Shown: positions 36,883 to 49,187 of the stretch, in pieces | Position numbering within the stretch: position 1 is the stretch's first letter | Layout: each line of letters begins with the position of its first letter | The notes under the pieces: model-generated | What the model was told of the DNA's origin: nothing | What the model saw: only the letters and a program-made list of their open reading frames with translations | The model's database searches: none | Program-made: the position numbers and the translations under genes | DNA from: Hydractinia symbiolongicarpus | Taxonomy: Eukaryota > Cnidaria > Hydrozoa > Anthoathecata > Hydractiniidae | DNA length: 64,000 nt | Direction: 5' to 3' | Assembly: GCF_029227915.1 (NCBI RefSeq) | Contig: NC_079882.1 | Coordinates: forward strand, 11,966,001 to 12,030,000

Positions 36883-39780
36883 TAGGAAACATAGGATTGC
36901 GTTAATTTAACCTACACTAGCGATTTTATGTAAATTGAGGTCGTATTCAAATTTTGTTTTAACACATACAAACAAGTGATAAGCTAAGTAAGCTTCAAAC
37001 TTTATTTTTATTTCATTTTTTAAATGTAAAATACAAATATAATTCAAAGCCGGAATAAGCAAGTACTTAAATGCGTTTGCCTGAACTTTTTTAAGTTTTG
37101 TTCAAACTTCGTAAACTTTTGGCTTCATGGTAAATAAATACATTATATTTCGCTGAAATTCTCGTGATATATATGAATATTATTTCCCTACCCATCAAAA
37201 AGAGGATAAATTTACTAGAATGCCTACACCAAATGTAAAAGAGAGAACATGAAACTTGCCTACACAACAAGTAGAAAATTACAAAGATATAATAATCTAA
37301 CCAAGTAAAAAGAAAAAAACGTACCGTTTATCGACACTGCTTCAAAGTTCTGTTTCTTTTTTTTTCTTACAATTTTGTTTTGTTCCGTGGTACGATATAT
37401 TTTTTTGTGTTATAAATTTTTTTCCTTTGTTGTGATAATAGATAGAGAAGAGAAAGTACAATGAGTAATAAAACTAGTGCGCATGCGCAGTTAGCTACAT
37501 GTTGTGCGCATGCTTGCGAACATGATATGAAACAATGTGTTGTATTGATGTGGTTTAAAGCGACCATCAGTATGCTTCACGATCAGAAAGTCACAAAGCG
37601 CAACTGTTTAAAAATCATTAGACAAAAAAAAATAACAGCTTCTCATGCCGTGAGAACAAACAATCTGGAAACGAAATATATATTTCTGTTTTTTTTTATT
37701 AAACAACCAATACAACCTCGTCCCCAGGGCTTTTTTCTATTTTTGACAAGAAAAAGTTTTTCTCGCTGTCTGAGAAGAGAAAAAATCCTGTGGTTGAGAT
37801 TGCGTATTGGTAATGTGCTTTTCAACGGAGGAGGAAAAGAAGTGCGGGTGATGCTGCTAAAACCAGGGGAAGGTCGCATAATAAACCTTAGAACTTATAA
37901 AGGAATTAATAATAGCCTTAGTTTTGATAAAATAAAAAGTTTGAAGTTTAAATAAACCGAAAATAAAAGTTTCTACACTAAATTTGCTCTATCAACTTTG
38001 AAACGGTTGGACGAGTTTCATATTAGCACGGTTTAGAAAAATAATACACTTTTTTAAACGAAAAACATACTTTTTTTAGTTTATTAGCCTGGGTGTTTCC
38101 TAAAGGATGCTCTAAAAATTTCTAACCCCTGCTTTTTAGAAAGAGACTTGACAATGTATTAATTTTGCTTTGTTCGATTTCTCAATATTTCGTGAGTTAG
38201 AAAGTAAAACCCCAACCTCATGTTTCTTATATAAAAACGTGTAGTTTGTTAAAAAGATCGATCTTAAAATAATTCTTATAAATAACATCCATGTGCTATG
38301 TTAATTTGGACACAAATGTGATGTAATATGATGCTAAAGTGAGAAAGTTATCTTACATATCTTATTTAATTTCTATGGCGTTGACGCTTATGACAGTTCA
38401 GTCACAGTAAACAACATAACCACAATTTAAAGAACACGCGCAGTAGAAAGCTGATTGAAAACACCATGTAGTCCTCTATACTAAAATAAAATACGTGTAT
38501 AATTCATTAAATTAATCTATGAGATGATACGACATCTATTGTGACGTTTCTTTAAATACTAAACCTTAATATTTCGAAACAGATCTCATCACGGTAAGAT
38601 ATTTGCAAAAAAAATTGTACCCAGACTCTTTGTTTGACCTATGTACTTTTTGGATTTATTGCTGTGAAAAATTAAATGATTTTGACAAGCTAGAAAAGTG
38701 TTGACAAACAAAAAACGATAAATTAATAAATAAATTAATAAATACAAGTCTTTTTAATTTGTGAATTTAAAGAGAAAAGGGACCTGGTACCTACCAATGT
38801 TCGACATTTAGTTTTGAAGAATTTTTAGGTCAATCATAGAAATGTATGCAATAGTTAAACACTAGAAACCAGACACTATTTAATGAAAATTAAATACGTC
38901 TTCTGTAAACGTGGACACCTACTGCGTTCCAATGAAATTACCTGGCCATTGTGCTTTTTCCTATAAAACTTTTTTCATTTAAAACGTTTCCTCTTTCAAA
39001 CAATGTAATTAGATTTACATGATCACAATCATGTTTTTTAATTTGTTTATTTATTTATGTTTAAGTTGATTTAAATGCACTAAAAAGTCAGGGGAAAGAA
39101 AATGGAATTTACTAGCCTATTTGCGCACTGGTATCGAAGTTGTCTATAATGAATCATTAGGGAGTTTATAGAGGTATATATCGAAGGATTAAAAACCCTT
39201 GGAACCATTAATAAACAAAAGAATCGTCATGTTTACAAGAAAAAGAATTTCGCCTCCATGATATCAAAACAATTTGTAATAAGATATATCACCCATAGTG
39301 ATTGCTGTAAAGTTCCTGTTTTTGTTTCTATTCAGATATAATCCGTGTTCTATAACTTTTCTCATAGACATTTTAAAATTTGTCAATCCTATAGAACACG
39401 CAACAAGATTCGTTGTGTATATCCCCTGGTTATTTTTATCATAGAATGTAGCACGTGCCGTTGCTATTCCAACGCAGTTAGTAACTCACCCGGCTATCTG
39501 TTCTGTATTTGTGCTTGAATGAGTGAAGTTAAAGCGTCGACTTGTGGGATTAATCCTTTGTCACTGATATAATGACACTTTGTTGATAAAATAATTTGTT
39601 ATTCATGACTCACAAGAATGATTCAGAAGTTCAACAATCAGATTGAGAAGTCCTAGTGGGAGAAAAAATTACGGATTTTTTGATACACATTTTTGAGAGG
39701 CCCAGTAATGAACCAACTAAATTTAAGAAACGTTTTCAGCTTCGAATTGATAACTGGCAATTTTTTTGGTAATTGTACTC

Positions 39781-39856
39781 TGTTGTGATCCACACTAGTC
39801 GCCGATACAAGATAATGTATAATGGCAGACGGAGAAACGTATAATATATGTACAAC
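39781..39856 (-). repeat. short LTR-like terminal repeat of the Ty3/Gypsy element
   Basis: A 76-base segment that begins tgttgt and ends acaaca (inverted termini). It directly abuts, on the element's inner side, a purine tract on the minus strand (aggggga, at 39857-39864) of the kind that primes plus-strand synthesis. It sits exactly where the 3' LTR of the minus-strand element is expected. A matching second LTR was not found in the window. Confidence 0.45.
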
Positions 39857-42190
39857 ATCTCCCCCTATAATAAAACAAAGTTTTATGTCTAATAAAAACA
39901 GGAAAAAACTAAAAACAAAAAGAAAACAAACTGATAGAGTAAAAAAAAAAAATGAAATGTTCTTATAATGTATTTAAATACGTATAGTTTGAGTTTAATG
40001 TTTATAAATCACAGTAGTCTATTGGTTGCTTTTTAAGTACTTTTCTTCCCGAACGGGTATAACGTACTTTGGTGTCGTTTTCTGTGTCTGTCAGACTATA
40101 AGGCACAGTGTCCCGGTCACTGTCACTGCCTGCAGTTAATGTTTTAATGTCAGCCTCGATGTCGTTATCAGCTGCTATAGTTTCAGTGTCGCTCTCTACG
40201 CTTTCGGAGAGGTGATTATAATTGTTTGCCTGCTACTTTGCGGTGGTTGTAAGTGAGAAAATTCGACGGACGTCTGTTGTGTTTCTTCGTACTACAATTT
40301 TGTCTGTTGTCTATATGGTGTATGAACGCGGAGCTATTTCATTCGACCGACCATTCCTTTGTCACAATGTGCTGGATGCAAACGCGTTGTCCTACAACGA
40401 TTTGGGAAGGTCCCCTTTTAGCTCTGGACCGGTCTAATTGTTCCTTTTGTTTCGTCCTTTTTTTAATATTGCATCGTAATAATTGGGCTGGGCTGGGCAC
40501 GTTTGGAAGTTGTTTATTGATCATGGTTCTCGTTACTTTGACCGCTGATTCTGCTAAGCCATTCGATTGAGAGTATCCGAGACTGGAAGTTGTATGTTTG
40601 AATCCACAGTCCGTGGAAAATGTCTTGTACATGTTGGATTTATACTGGAATCCATTATCAAATAAAACTTTCTCTGGTGTACCGTGCCTGCTGAAAATAA
40701 TTTTATGGCTATAATGAAAATAAAGTGCGTTGTAACTGGTAAACCTCTGGCCACGACGTAGTTGTTGCCACTTTTTTAAAACAGATCGTTTTGTTACGGT
40801 TAAGTTGGGACAGGGTCCGTACCCAAGCTTTCAGCTGACTTGGACAAGGGTAATCTTACGCAGGTGGTAGTGTACCTGTTTGTTTAATCTGTTTTTTCAT
40901 TCCTGGATATTAACAGTTGTTCCTAGCTCTACGTTTGCATTCCTTTACACTTGTATGCGTTCTAGCACGTCTGGTCGCATTGATCGTGGAACTATGATCT
41001 GGTTTCCTTTGCGCAGGATGCCGTTCAGGTCTGTTCCTTAATCGAATTTGGCCAGCCGCTGTTCATAACATTGCGTAATTTGTCAGTTTTTGAATTGTGG
41101 CGAATCTCCTCCAGTTTCTGGCTGCTAGCCGGCTTGTGTTGAATCACCGAATTGACTTGGTGGACGATTTCCTGTTCTACAAGTTAATCCTGCTTATTTG
41201 GCTTTTCTGTTGGTGCTCGGATAATGCATCGGCATCCACGAGGCTGGTTCCTTTTACATGTTCAGCCGTAAATGTATAAGGTACGAGTGTCATTTTTATG
41301 TGTCGTATCCTGGGCGACAAGTTAACAAGCGTTTACTGTTAAGTATTGATACTAGTGGTTTATGGTCGGTTTGAATTTGAACTGTGGTAGTCCATGTAAG
41401 TACTTCCAGCATTTTAACTTTAATAAGGTGGTAGTTTCTTTCGTGTGTTGACAGGAACCATGATGAACACGATACTGGAAACCATTCCTCGTCATGCTAC
41501 TGGTACAGTATTGCATATATTCTATTCAGATTGGTTCCATCAACTCTCAATTTTGTGTGTTTTGTTGTGTCATAGAGGTAGAGTGTGGTGTGGTTTTAGA
41601 ACAATGTACTTGACTTTCCTGAATGCAATTTTTTGTTCCACTGTCCATATCTATTTGTTTTTGGTTGAAAACAGTTTTTGAAGCGGTTCAGTGGCGTCAG
41701 CTAACAGGTCTGTGAATTTGGATAGGTATTATAGGCGCTATTCCTATAAATCTGCGTAGCTCCGTCATGTTAGTTGGTGTGAGGTAGTCTAAAATTGCTG
41801 ATACTTTGGACGGTAGTGGTTTGATTCCTTCTTGGGAAATTTCGTGTGCTAGGAATTTCAATTTGCAGGTTTTGAAGATGCATTTCCCTTTGTTAAGGAA
41901 CACTCCATTTTGTTTAAAACGTTGGAGTAATCGTTAAAGACGTCTGTCGTGTTCAGTGTTTGTTTGTGCGCAAATCAAAAAGTGCATCAGTGCTTTTGAC
42001 AACACCTGGAAAATCATTATTGACTGCGTTGATTCTCTTGTAGAACATCACCTGGATGGAACGCAAGCCGAAAGTACCTCGTGTACAACAGAATTTTCCT
42101 AAGGGTGTTAAATGTTTTCAGGAGTTGTGATTGTTCGTCAAGTTGCATCTGCCAATAACCAGAGTTTGCATATCTAGCCTTTCATAATGC
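39857..42190 (-). mobile_element. decayed Ty3/Gypsy retrotransposon
   Basis: Read on the minus strand, from about 42180: an RT fragment (SGYWQMQLDEQSQLLKTF), INAVNNDFPGVV in a shifted frame, the RT end KPLPSKVSAILDYLTPTNM-TELRRFIG at 41900-41740, RNase H pieces near 41340 (QTDHKPLVSI), integrase core remnants (HGTPEKVLFDNG) followed by CGFKHTTSSLGYSQSNGLAE at 40600-40540, and the C-terminal tail YTRSGRKVLKKQPIDY at about 40075-40020. Order RT, RNase H, integrase is that of Ty3/Gypsy. Frames are broken by many stops and shifts, and gag, protease and the 5' RT are absent, so the copy is dead and 5'-truncated. Confidence 0.88.
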
Positions 42191-43399
42191 CGCATTCGCC
42201 CCCGATTCTGACCATTGTTGGCAAAAAGCATCAACTTTTATGATCAACGGATTTACGGAATAATCTACGTCCAGGTCCACAGGTTCACCCCCCAGTGTGA
42301 GAATGCAAGCTTGCGGAATGCAAAACTAACTACTTCCCCCCAAAAAAAATATAGCACTAAACATTTCCGCACCAGGACTATAGTTCTGTAAGGTAATTTT
42401 TTCATCCTCTTTTCAAGCTCTCTGCAGAGTAGTTTTTTGTTATTTTGGTCCTCACATACACACCCACTCAAATGATTTCAGAATGTGAAACATCAACTTT
42501 TTTAACACTAGGCGCCTTAGGACATGGTCGTACTATCGTCATGGTATAGGTCACAAATTTCCCCCCTGACTTGCACGTTTGACTCCCAGCAGCTGTACTA
42601 TGAGGTAAAACTGTAAAGTGAACGCTACTTATAGGGCGTATTGCTCACGGATATATAGAAGAGGAACAATTTCTGAAAAATTAGGGAGAGGTGGATTTGT
42701 CTAAACAACATCTTGAATAACTCAAGAAGATAAGCGTCCATTACATTAATTTGCTACTTTTAATGTCAGAAAAACAAAATTAATGATTGGTAAACAGAGA
42801 TTGTCCTGCGCTGCAAAAGCTTCAAATATTATTAGAAGAGATGTATGGTGCATGAATTTCGTGGCTAGAATCTTAATAGTGTGGGGGCGTTATTGAAGAC
42901 TTGAGGGCATGTAGCTAACTAAAGGTAGCCAGCGCATTTCGCCAGTTCTTGTTAATTTCGCGAAAACTTTTAGAAAACGATTTACACTAATTATTTTTTA
43001 CATCTGATTGACGCAGAACTACATACATATACCATATGTAAATTTCATCTTATTTTGTTTTTTATAGCTCCAACATAAAACCCCTTGAAAAACTTTTTTC
43101 GCAAAATCCGCAAACTTTAATTCTTGCCAAATATTAGGACTGACCAACTTTGTGAAAATTATTTATCGCAAAAATACTTTTCACTCATTTGCTAACAAGC
43201 TAGTTGGTGTCTCAATATTTCATTATTGCATTAGAAAATATTTCGCGTCATGAAAACGTTGCGATTTCCCATCGAATTTTTGTGTTAATTGGGTGCTTTC
43301 AACTAAACTTTGAATGTTAAATTGCCTTAATTCTGCTAAAATTTTACTTTTTAAAGTCAGTGAAATTAAAACTTATGAAACGTGAGATTTTTACTAAAG
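42191..43399. other. intergenic, nothing coding
   Basis: No recognised gene. Around 42950-43170 are 'aatttcgcgaaa' and 'cgcaaaatccgcaaac' segments typical of a dispersed repeat that also appears, diverged, near 485-600 and 22080-22200. Confidence 0.5.
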
Positions 43400-43485
43400 T
43401 GACGCGTGGCGTAGTGGTTATATAGTTCGCTTCGCAATCACAGTAAATTAACAACAGGCACTGGGATCCTCGGTCGGTAATGTCC
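43400..43485 (+). ncRNA. tRNA-like sequence / tRNA-derived repeat head (degenerate)
   Basis: Contains a perfect Pol III A-box match (tggcgtagtgg, 43407-43417) followed by tRNA-like spacing, but the B-box position (about 43468) reads 'gggatcctcgg' instead of ggttcgaatcc. It is most likely the head of a tRNA-derived SINE or a decayed tRNA. No convincing full cloverleaf. Confidence 0.4.
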
Positions 43486-43788
43486 CCTAATAGAAGCACA
43501 TTTTCAAAAATGAGACCTTGGAAGCTAAAAAACTTTCCTCTGAAATTCTTAAATACAGCTTTTCTTAATTTTCCACCTTTATCATGTTATATCATGCATA
43601 CTAACAATAAAAACACGCTTTTTGAAAGTTTAATTCTTTTTTTCTTTTTTGTTATTTAATTTGCAATTTTTTTACAATTGACAAGTAACGAAGTGTTACG
43701 TCACTGAGGGGAGAGACAGATGGTATACAAGGAGGGAAATATTTTCCGGTAACATTACGTCATGGCTTGTTGAAAAGAATATTTTAAA

Positions 43789-43870
43789 CTGTTATATCCA
43801 AGCAGGATTCGAACCCACGTGTAGACATTTGAAGGTGTCTTGCTTTACCACTAAGCTATTGGTATAACAG
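43789..43870 (-). tRNA. tRNA-like cloverleaf, probably pseudo-tRNA or tRNA-derived element
   Basis: On the minus strand the A box is tagcttagtgg and the B box is ggttcgaatcc, both perfect. The D stem (gctt/aagc) and anticodon stem (agaca/tgtct) pair fully and the T stem pairs with two wobbles. The anticodon loop has 8 bases (ccttcaaa) rather than 7, and the acceptor stem needs a one-base bulge. The stem extends outward by ctgttata/tataacag beyond a normal acceptor. These defects argue against a standard tRNA; if read as 7-base loop the anticodon would be UUC or UCA, which I leave open. Confidence 0.45.
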
Positions 43871-44269
43871 TCGAAATTTCGTAGTCAATAAGTCAATCTG
43901 TTATATGACGGAAAACATCAAAATATATGGGGACAAGGGTCAGAGAGAGAGGGAGAGGTGTACGTAGCACTTCGTGGACACGAGACGTCAAAAAGACAGA
44001 AGTTCTACATTTCTTCGTCGATCCAACAATTTCCGTGTATGTATGCATTATTATTGTTCTTCAAGTGACTCGTCATGATTGTCGTTTTTGCTTGTCTTGC
44101 AAAGGCTCTAAAAATGAATAAAATTAATTTCTATTCACAAAAATATTGATTGGGTTAGAAAAATAAAACAAACAAGTTAAAATAAAGCAAAAGCTTTACG
44201 GTATAAAACCATCGTCAGTGCATATAAAATGTAAGACTTTTATCACATTTTCGGCTGATGTAACCACTT

Positions 44270-46800
44270 ACGCAGCCAGAAAGTATCTCAAATTCTATTT
44301 CAATATGAATCATACCTTTCCAGGGCTTCCGAAATGGCGGAAACGGAAATCCTTACATTCAATTTCCGGCTGATGTCATCACTCATGGCAGCAGATGTCA
44401 CCTCCCTTTCTATTTCAATCTCAACTGTACCTTTCCGGGGCTTCCGAAAGGGCGGCGAGGATGTCCCCATATTGAATTTTTGTTGATGTGATCACTTAGG
44501 ACAGCAGATCTTATCTCTCTTTCTAGTTCAATATGAACTGTACCTTTCTAGGGCTTTCGAAAGGGCGGCAATGAAAGTCCTTTTATTGAATTTCCGGCTG
44601 ATGTCATCACTCTTGGCGACAGATGTTATCTCTCTTTCTGGTTCAATATGAACTTTACCTTCCAGTGCTTCGGACAGGGCGGCAACGGAGTCCTTTTATC
44701 ACAATTCCGGCTGATGTCATCACTTATGGCAGCAAATCTTATCTCTCTTTCTGGTTCAATATGAACTGTACCTTTCCAGGGCTTCCGAAAGGGCGGCAAC
44801 GGAAGTCCTTTTATCACATTTCCGGCTGATGTCATCACTCTTGGCGTCGGATCTTATCTCTCTCTCTGGTTCAATATGAACTGTACCTTTTTAGGGCTTT
44901 CGAAAGGGCGGCAATGAAAGTCCTTTTATTGAATTTCCGGCTGATGTCATCACTCTTGGCGACAGATGTTATCTCTCTTTCTGGTTCAATATGAACTTTA
45001 CCTTCCAGTGCTTCGGACAGGGCGGCAACGGAAGTCCTTATATTGCATTTCCAGCTGATGTCATCACTCATGGCGTCGGATCTTATCTCTCTTTCTGGTT
45101 CAATATGAACTGTACCTTTCCAGGGCTTCGGACAGGGCGGCAACGGAAGTCCTTATATTGCATTTCCAGCTGATGTCATCACTCATGGCGTCGGATCTTA
45201 TTTCTCTTTCTGGTTCAATATGAACTGTACCTTTCCAGGGCTTCCGAAAGGGCGGCAATGGAAGTCCTTATATTGCATTTCCAGCTGATGTCATCACTCA
45301 TGGCGGCAGATGTTATCTCTCTTTCTAGTTCAATATGAACTGTACCTTTCCAGGGCTTCCGAAAGGGCGGCAACGGAAGTCCTGATATTGCATTTCCAGC
45401 TGATGTCATCACTCCTGGCGTCGGATCTTATCTCTCTTTCTAGCTCAATATGAACTTTACCTTTCCAGGGCTTCGGACAGGGCGGCAATAGAAGTCCTTA
45501 TATTGCATTTCTGTTGATGTCATCACTTATGGCATTAGATCTTATCTCTCTTTCTGGTTCAATATGAACTGTACTTTTCCAGGGCTTCCGAAAGGGCAGC
45601 TATGGAAGTCCTTATATTGCATTTCCAGCTGATGTCATCACTCATGGCGTCGGATCTTATTTCTCTTTCTGGTTCAATATGAACTGTACCTTTCCAGGGC
45701 TTCCGAAAGGGCGGCAACGGAAGTCCTTTTATCACATTTCCGGCTGATGTCATCACTCTTGGCGGCAGATGTTATCTCTCTTTCTGGTTCAATATGAACT
45801 GTACCTTTCCAGGGCTTCGGACAGGGCGGCAACGAAAGTCCCTATATTGCATTTCTGTTGATGTCATCACTTATGGCAGCAGATCTTATCTCTCTTTCTG
45901 GTTCAATATGAACTGTACCTTTCCAGGGCTTCCGAAAGGGCGGCAACGAAAGTCCTTTAATCGCATTTTTGTTGATGTCATCATTCTTGGCGGCAGGTGT
46001 TATCTTTCTCTCTCTGGTTCAATATGAACTGTACCTTTCTGGGGCTTCGGAGAGGGCGGCAACGGAAGTCCTTTTATCACATTTCCGGCTGATGTCATCA
46101 CTTATGGCGTCAGATCTTATCTCTCTTTCTGGTTCAATATGAACCGTACCTTTTCAGGGCTTCCGAAAGGGCGGCAACGGAAGTCCCTATATCGCATTTC
46201 TGTTGATGTCATCTCTCTTGGCGGCAGGTCTATCTCTCTTTCTAGTTCAATATGAACTGTACCTATCCAGGGCTTTGGACAAGGCGGCAACGGAAGTCCC
46301 TATGTTGCATTTCCGTTGATGTCATCACTCTTGGCTGCAGATCTTATCTCTCTTTCTGGTTCAATATGAACTGTACCTTTCCAGGGCTTCCGAAAGGGCG
46401 GCAACAGAAGTCCTTTTATCGCATTTTTGTTGATATCATCACTCTTGGCTGCAGATGTTATCTCTCTTTCTAGTTCAATATAAACTGTACCTTTCCAGGG
46501 CTTCCGAAAGGGCGGCAACGAAAGTCCTTTTATCGCATTTTTGTTGATTTCATCACTCTTGGCGGCAGATGTTATCTCTCTTTCTAGTTCAATATGAACC
46601 GTACCTTTCCAGGGCTTCCAAAAGGGCGGCAACGGAAGTCCCTATATTGCATTTCTGTTGATGTCATCACTTATGGCATTAGATCTTATCTCTCTTTCTG
46701 GTTCAATATGAACTGTACTTTTCCAGGGCTTCCGAAAGGGCAGCTATGGAAGTCCTTTTATTGAATTTCCGGCTGATATGATCACTCTTGGCGGCAATTG
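44270..46800. repeat. satellite array, about 22 copies of a 115-bp unit
   Basis: The phrase ttcaatatgaactgtacctt recurs every 113-117 bases, from about 44303 to about 46708. A unit runs ttatctctctttctggttca ... ccagggcttccgaaagggcg ... ggctgatgtcatcactcttg ... before restarting. The array is clearly GC-richer than its flanks. Each unit carries two small palindromes: gttcaatatgaac (5-base arms) and tgatgtcatca. Open frames on both strands are by-products of a unit with few stops; 115 is not a multiple of 3, so three frames rotate along the array. The first two and last units are the most diverged. Confidence 0.95.
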
Positions 46801-47861
46801 TGGCCGGTTGCTGTCGTCACTCTTTGAGGAGGCTTTTATTGCACTTTTTATTTTAATACCGGCTTCGAATGTCTTCGAATGTCTTCGAACCCTTTTCTTA
46901 CATGTCCGATTGACATTATTATCAGGCTAGATGTCAGTGTTGGCTTCCTGGCCATTACATTTTCGGTTCTTGTAATCTCCAAATATTGCTGAAGTTTTTG
47001 ATGGTGTAAATTAGTGCTGTGATGTTATTTAACTTTTTTCTTACATCTTGGAGAAAATTGTTTTTATCTTCGCGAGTTCTTTCCTGATAACCGTTGATGT
47101 TATCACTCATTTCTTCAGGTGTGAATTCAATTTTAATGTTGTATTCTTCTTTAGATGTTTCTTTGGGCTGCATGAAGATTTGTGTGGATGTTTTTAATTT
47201 GACGTCACAGATTGTATTTAACGCATTTATTTGTTGTTACGTCATTTTATTACCTTCTGTTTTTAGAACAGGTCAATTGTAGACAGTTGCAAACCGAAAA
47301 GATTTCATAAAAAATATTCTTACCCTTCGTCATTGTGATTTTGCAGTTTGTAATGGTATTTTTTTAGGTAAGAGAAAGAGAGATCAGAATACATTACAGA
47401 AAATCAGTTTGTTTTTATGGGCACTTCGTCTTAGTGTGCTCTCCGTCGTAGGTGTGCTTTACTTCATAACAAGTGACATCCAAATAGTTCCTTAAGGGAA
47501 GATATTATTACGCTAGAAAATATTGCAAAAGAAGCGATTTTAGTAATCCCTAGAAAAATTATGCAATTCGCAGTCTTTTTTTAGCATTTCAGAAGAAAAA
47601 AATTATATTTGCAATCAAATTTTGTCAATTTCTAAGAAAGGCGAGTTACAGGTTTACAGGGAAACCCCTCGCTTATTTGCATCGAAAAAAATTTTTAAAG
47701 GGACAAATCTTAATGACTACAGTACCGTAACCGTCAGGGGGCACAGCCCACAGCCCTCCCCCCCAATAATTTTCCCACTAAAAAAAAAGAAAGAGACAGA
47801 GAGAAAAATAAAAAGAGTAAAAAAGCAAGAGAGAGAGAGAGAGAGACAGATTTAGTGTCAT
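46801..47861. other. intergenic, nothing recognised
   Basis: It contains a ga-rich microsatellite near 47828-47850 and short frames without known domains. Confidence 0.5.
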
Positions 47862-48056
47862 TTCTCCGAAAGTTAGATAATCCAAGAAAACTACTTTTGT
47901 TGGAACTTATAGAAGTCAGAAAACTGATGTTAGTTATACCTGCTACAAATGCTGTTAGCGAACGATGTTTTTCAGCTTTAAGCCGCATAAAAACTTACCT
48001 TTGAGCTACAACCACTGATACACGGATGAACAAATCATACACTGAAAATATATAGT
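47862..48056 (+). pseudogene. hAT transposase C-terminal (dimerisation) remnant
   Basis: The plus strand reads LRKLDNPRKLLLLELIE and then LMLVIPATNAVSERCFSALS, RIKTYL, a TGA at 48003, then ATTTDTRMNKS. This is the hATC dimerisation block of hAT transposases (VIPATNAVSERxFSxLxRIKTYLRxxM...RLN in relatives). The stop replaces an expected arginine. No upstream catalytic region was seen. Remnant of an old hAT insertion. Confidence 0.8.
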
Positions 48057-49187
48057 AGCAAAAAAATTTATTAAAAAGAGAAAAAGTCGTTCAGGAATAT
48101 TCGGATCCTTCCAATAGATCATTATTATAAAAATGACTGAATGTTTTAAGGGGGTTGGAAGCACACACAGTTTAAATGCGATGTATATTTTTTAGAAAGT
48201 GCCTGCACCCTTAAAATTTCTAGTGTTCTTATCATTTTTTATATTATTGTAGTCGTGTAATGTAAATATGTATCTTATTCTATGTTTTAGTTTCTAATGG
48301 AAATTTTTATCTAAATTTTGATGCCAAATAAACAATGCAGCTTTTCTATATTACTCAAATATCGAAACATTCATCGTGATTTTTAACATTCAACCACGAG
48401 ATGGTTGACGTCTGGAAAGGCATTTTCCGCCAATCTAGAGAGGTAAAATTTAAAAATTTGTCACTCGGCGCCCACTATTGGGGGGCCTCAGGTAGCCATA
48501 AAGCGAAATTCATATATGTAATTTTTCTATATATTCACCCCAAAAAGGGCTAACGAACTTTTTCTAGCGCATGCGCAATCAGACAAAATTCGTTTTTCTC
48601 AAAGTGCTCACGTGTAAAAGAATCTCGAGAGCTTTTTGCGCTATGGCGGGAAATGCAGTCAAATGGAAACGAACCTCATCCAATGAATGATTCGATTCCG
48701 ATTCCTTTCGGATCAGGTTGGGGTGGGAAGTGTAGCTAAGCCTCCAGGCTACAGAATACTGACCAAGCTATGTCATTTCCACGGAAAGTTCTTCTAAAAC
48801 ACATAACTGATACGAATTTGTTTTGTTTTTCTGCAACGCTTTTTTTACTTTTTTCCTGGCCTATTGATGAGCTCAAACCTGTTACAAATAAGTTTTGGAT
48901 TTTGCGCGGTTCTAAACTGAGTTCTTATAACAAAACAAACCACACAACTGATTTACATATCAAAAGAATAGCTGATAAAAATCGTGCTGGAAAATACGAA
49001 TCACGAGTAAAGGTTGCTTTGTCATTATCACTAAGCTTTGACGTTAAAATTACTGAAGATTGCTGGGAAAATGAAAAGTCATCCGAAGGTTAAATATGTA
49101 AGTATGTTACAAAGGTCAATGCGAAAAAAACACAGCGTGAGAGTCAATATTATAAATACTAGTCTATTTACATTAAAAGTTACTTTG
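48057..49187. other. intergenic downstream of the OBI1-like gene
   Basis: Nothing coding recognised. An NRF-1-like palindrome (gcgcatgcgc) lies at about 48567. The frame 48770-49093 (plus, 107 codons) has no known domain. Confidence 0.5.

Larger units (their letters stand above)
26585..39780. other. 13-kb gene-poor stretch
   Basis: I find no exon with a recognisable domain. Open frames are short and AT-driven. The longest are 34722-35201 (minus, 159 codons, no ATG start), 37461-37955 (plus, 164 codons from an ATG, no domain; its middle reads like a translated repeat) and 30846-31184 (plus, 112 codons). Local features noted separately: a hairpin at 29534-29574, an NRF-1-like palindrome at about 37477, and a (TTA)n run at 36857-36882. 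A BTG promoter and distal regulatory DNA could be here, but nothing shows it directly. Confidence 0.5.

Noticed and set aside
37461-37955. 164-codon plus-strand open frame starting with ATG
   Set aside because: No domain, AT-driven composition, and its middle (QPRPQGFFLFL) reads like a translated interspersed repeat; no splice or promoter support.
44626-46632. Numerous open frames on both strands of the satellite (for example MNCTFPGL... and KPWKGTVHIEPERE...)
   Set aside because: They repeat with the 115-bp unit, run on both strands and shift frame along the array, so they are by-products of the satellite.
44270-46800. CRISPR-like array
   Set aside because: The whole 115-bp unit is repeated with no unique spacers, in an animal genome; it is a satellite.
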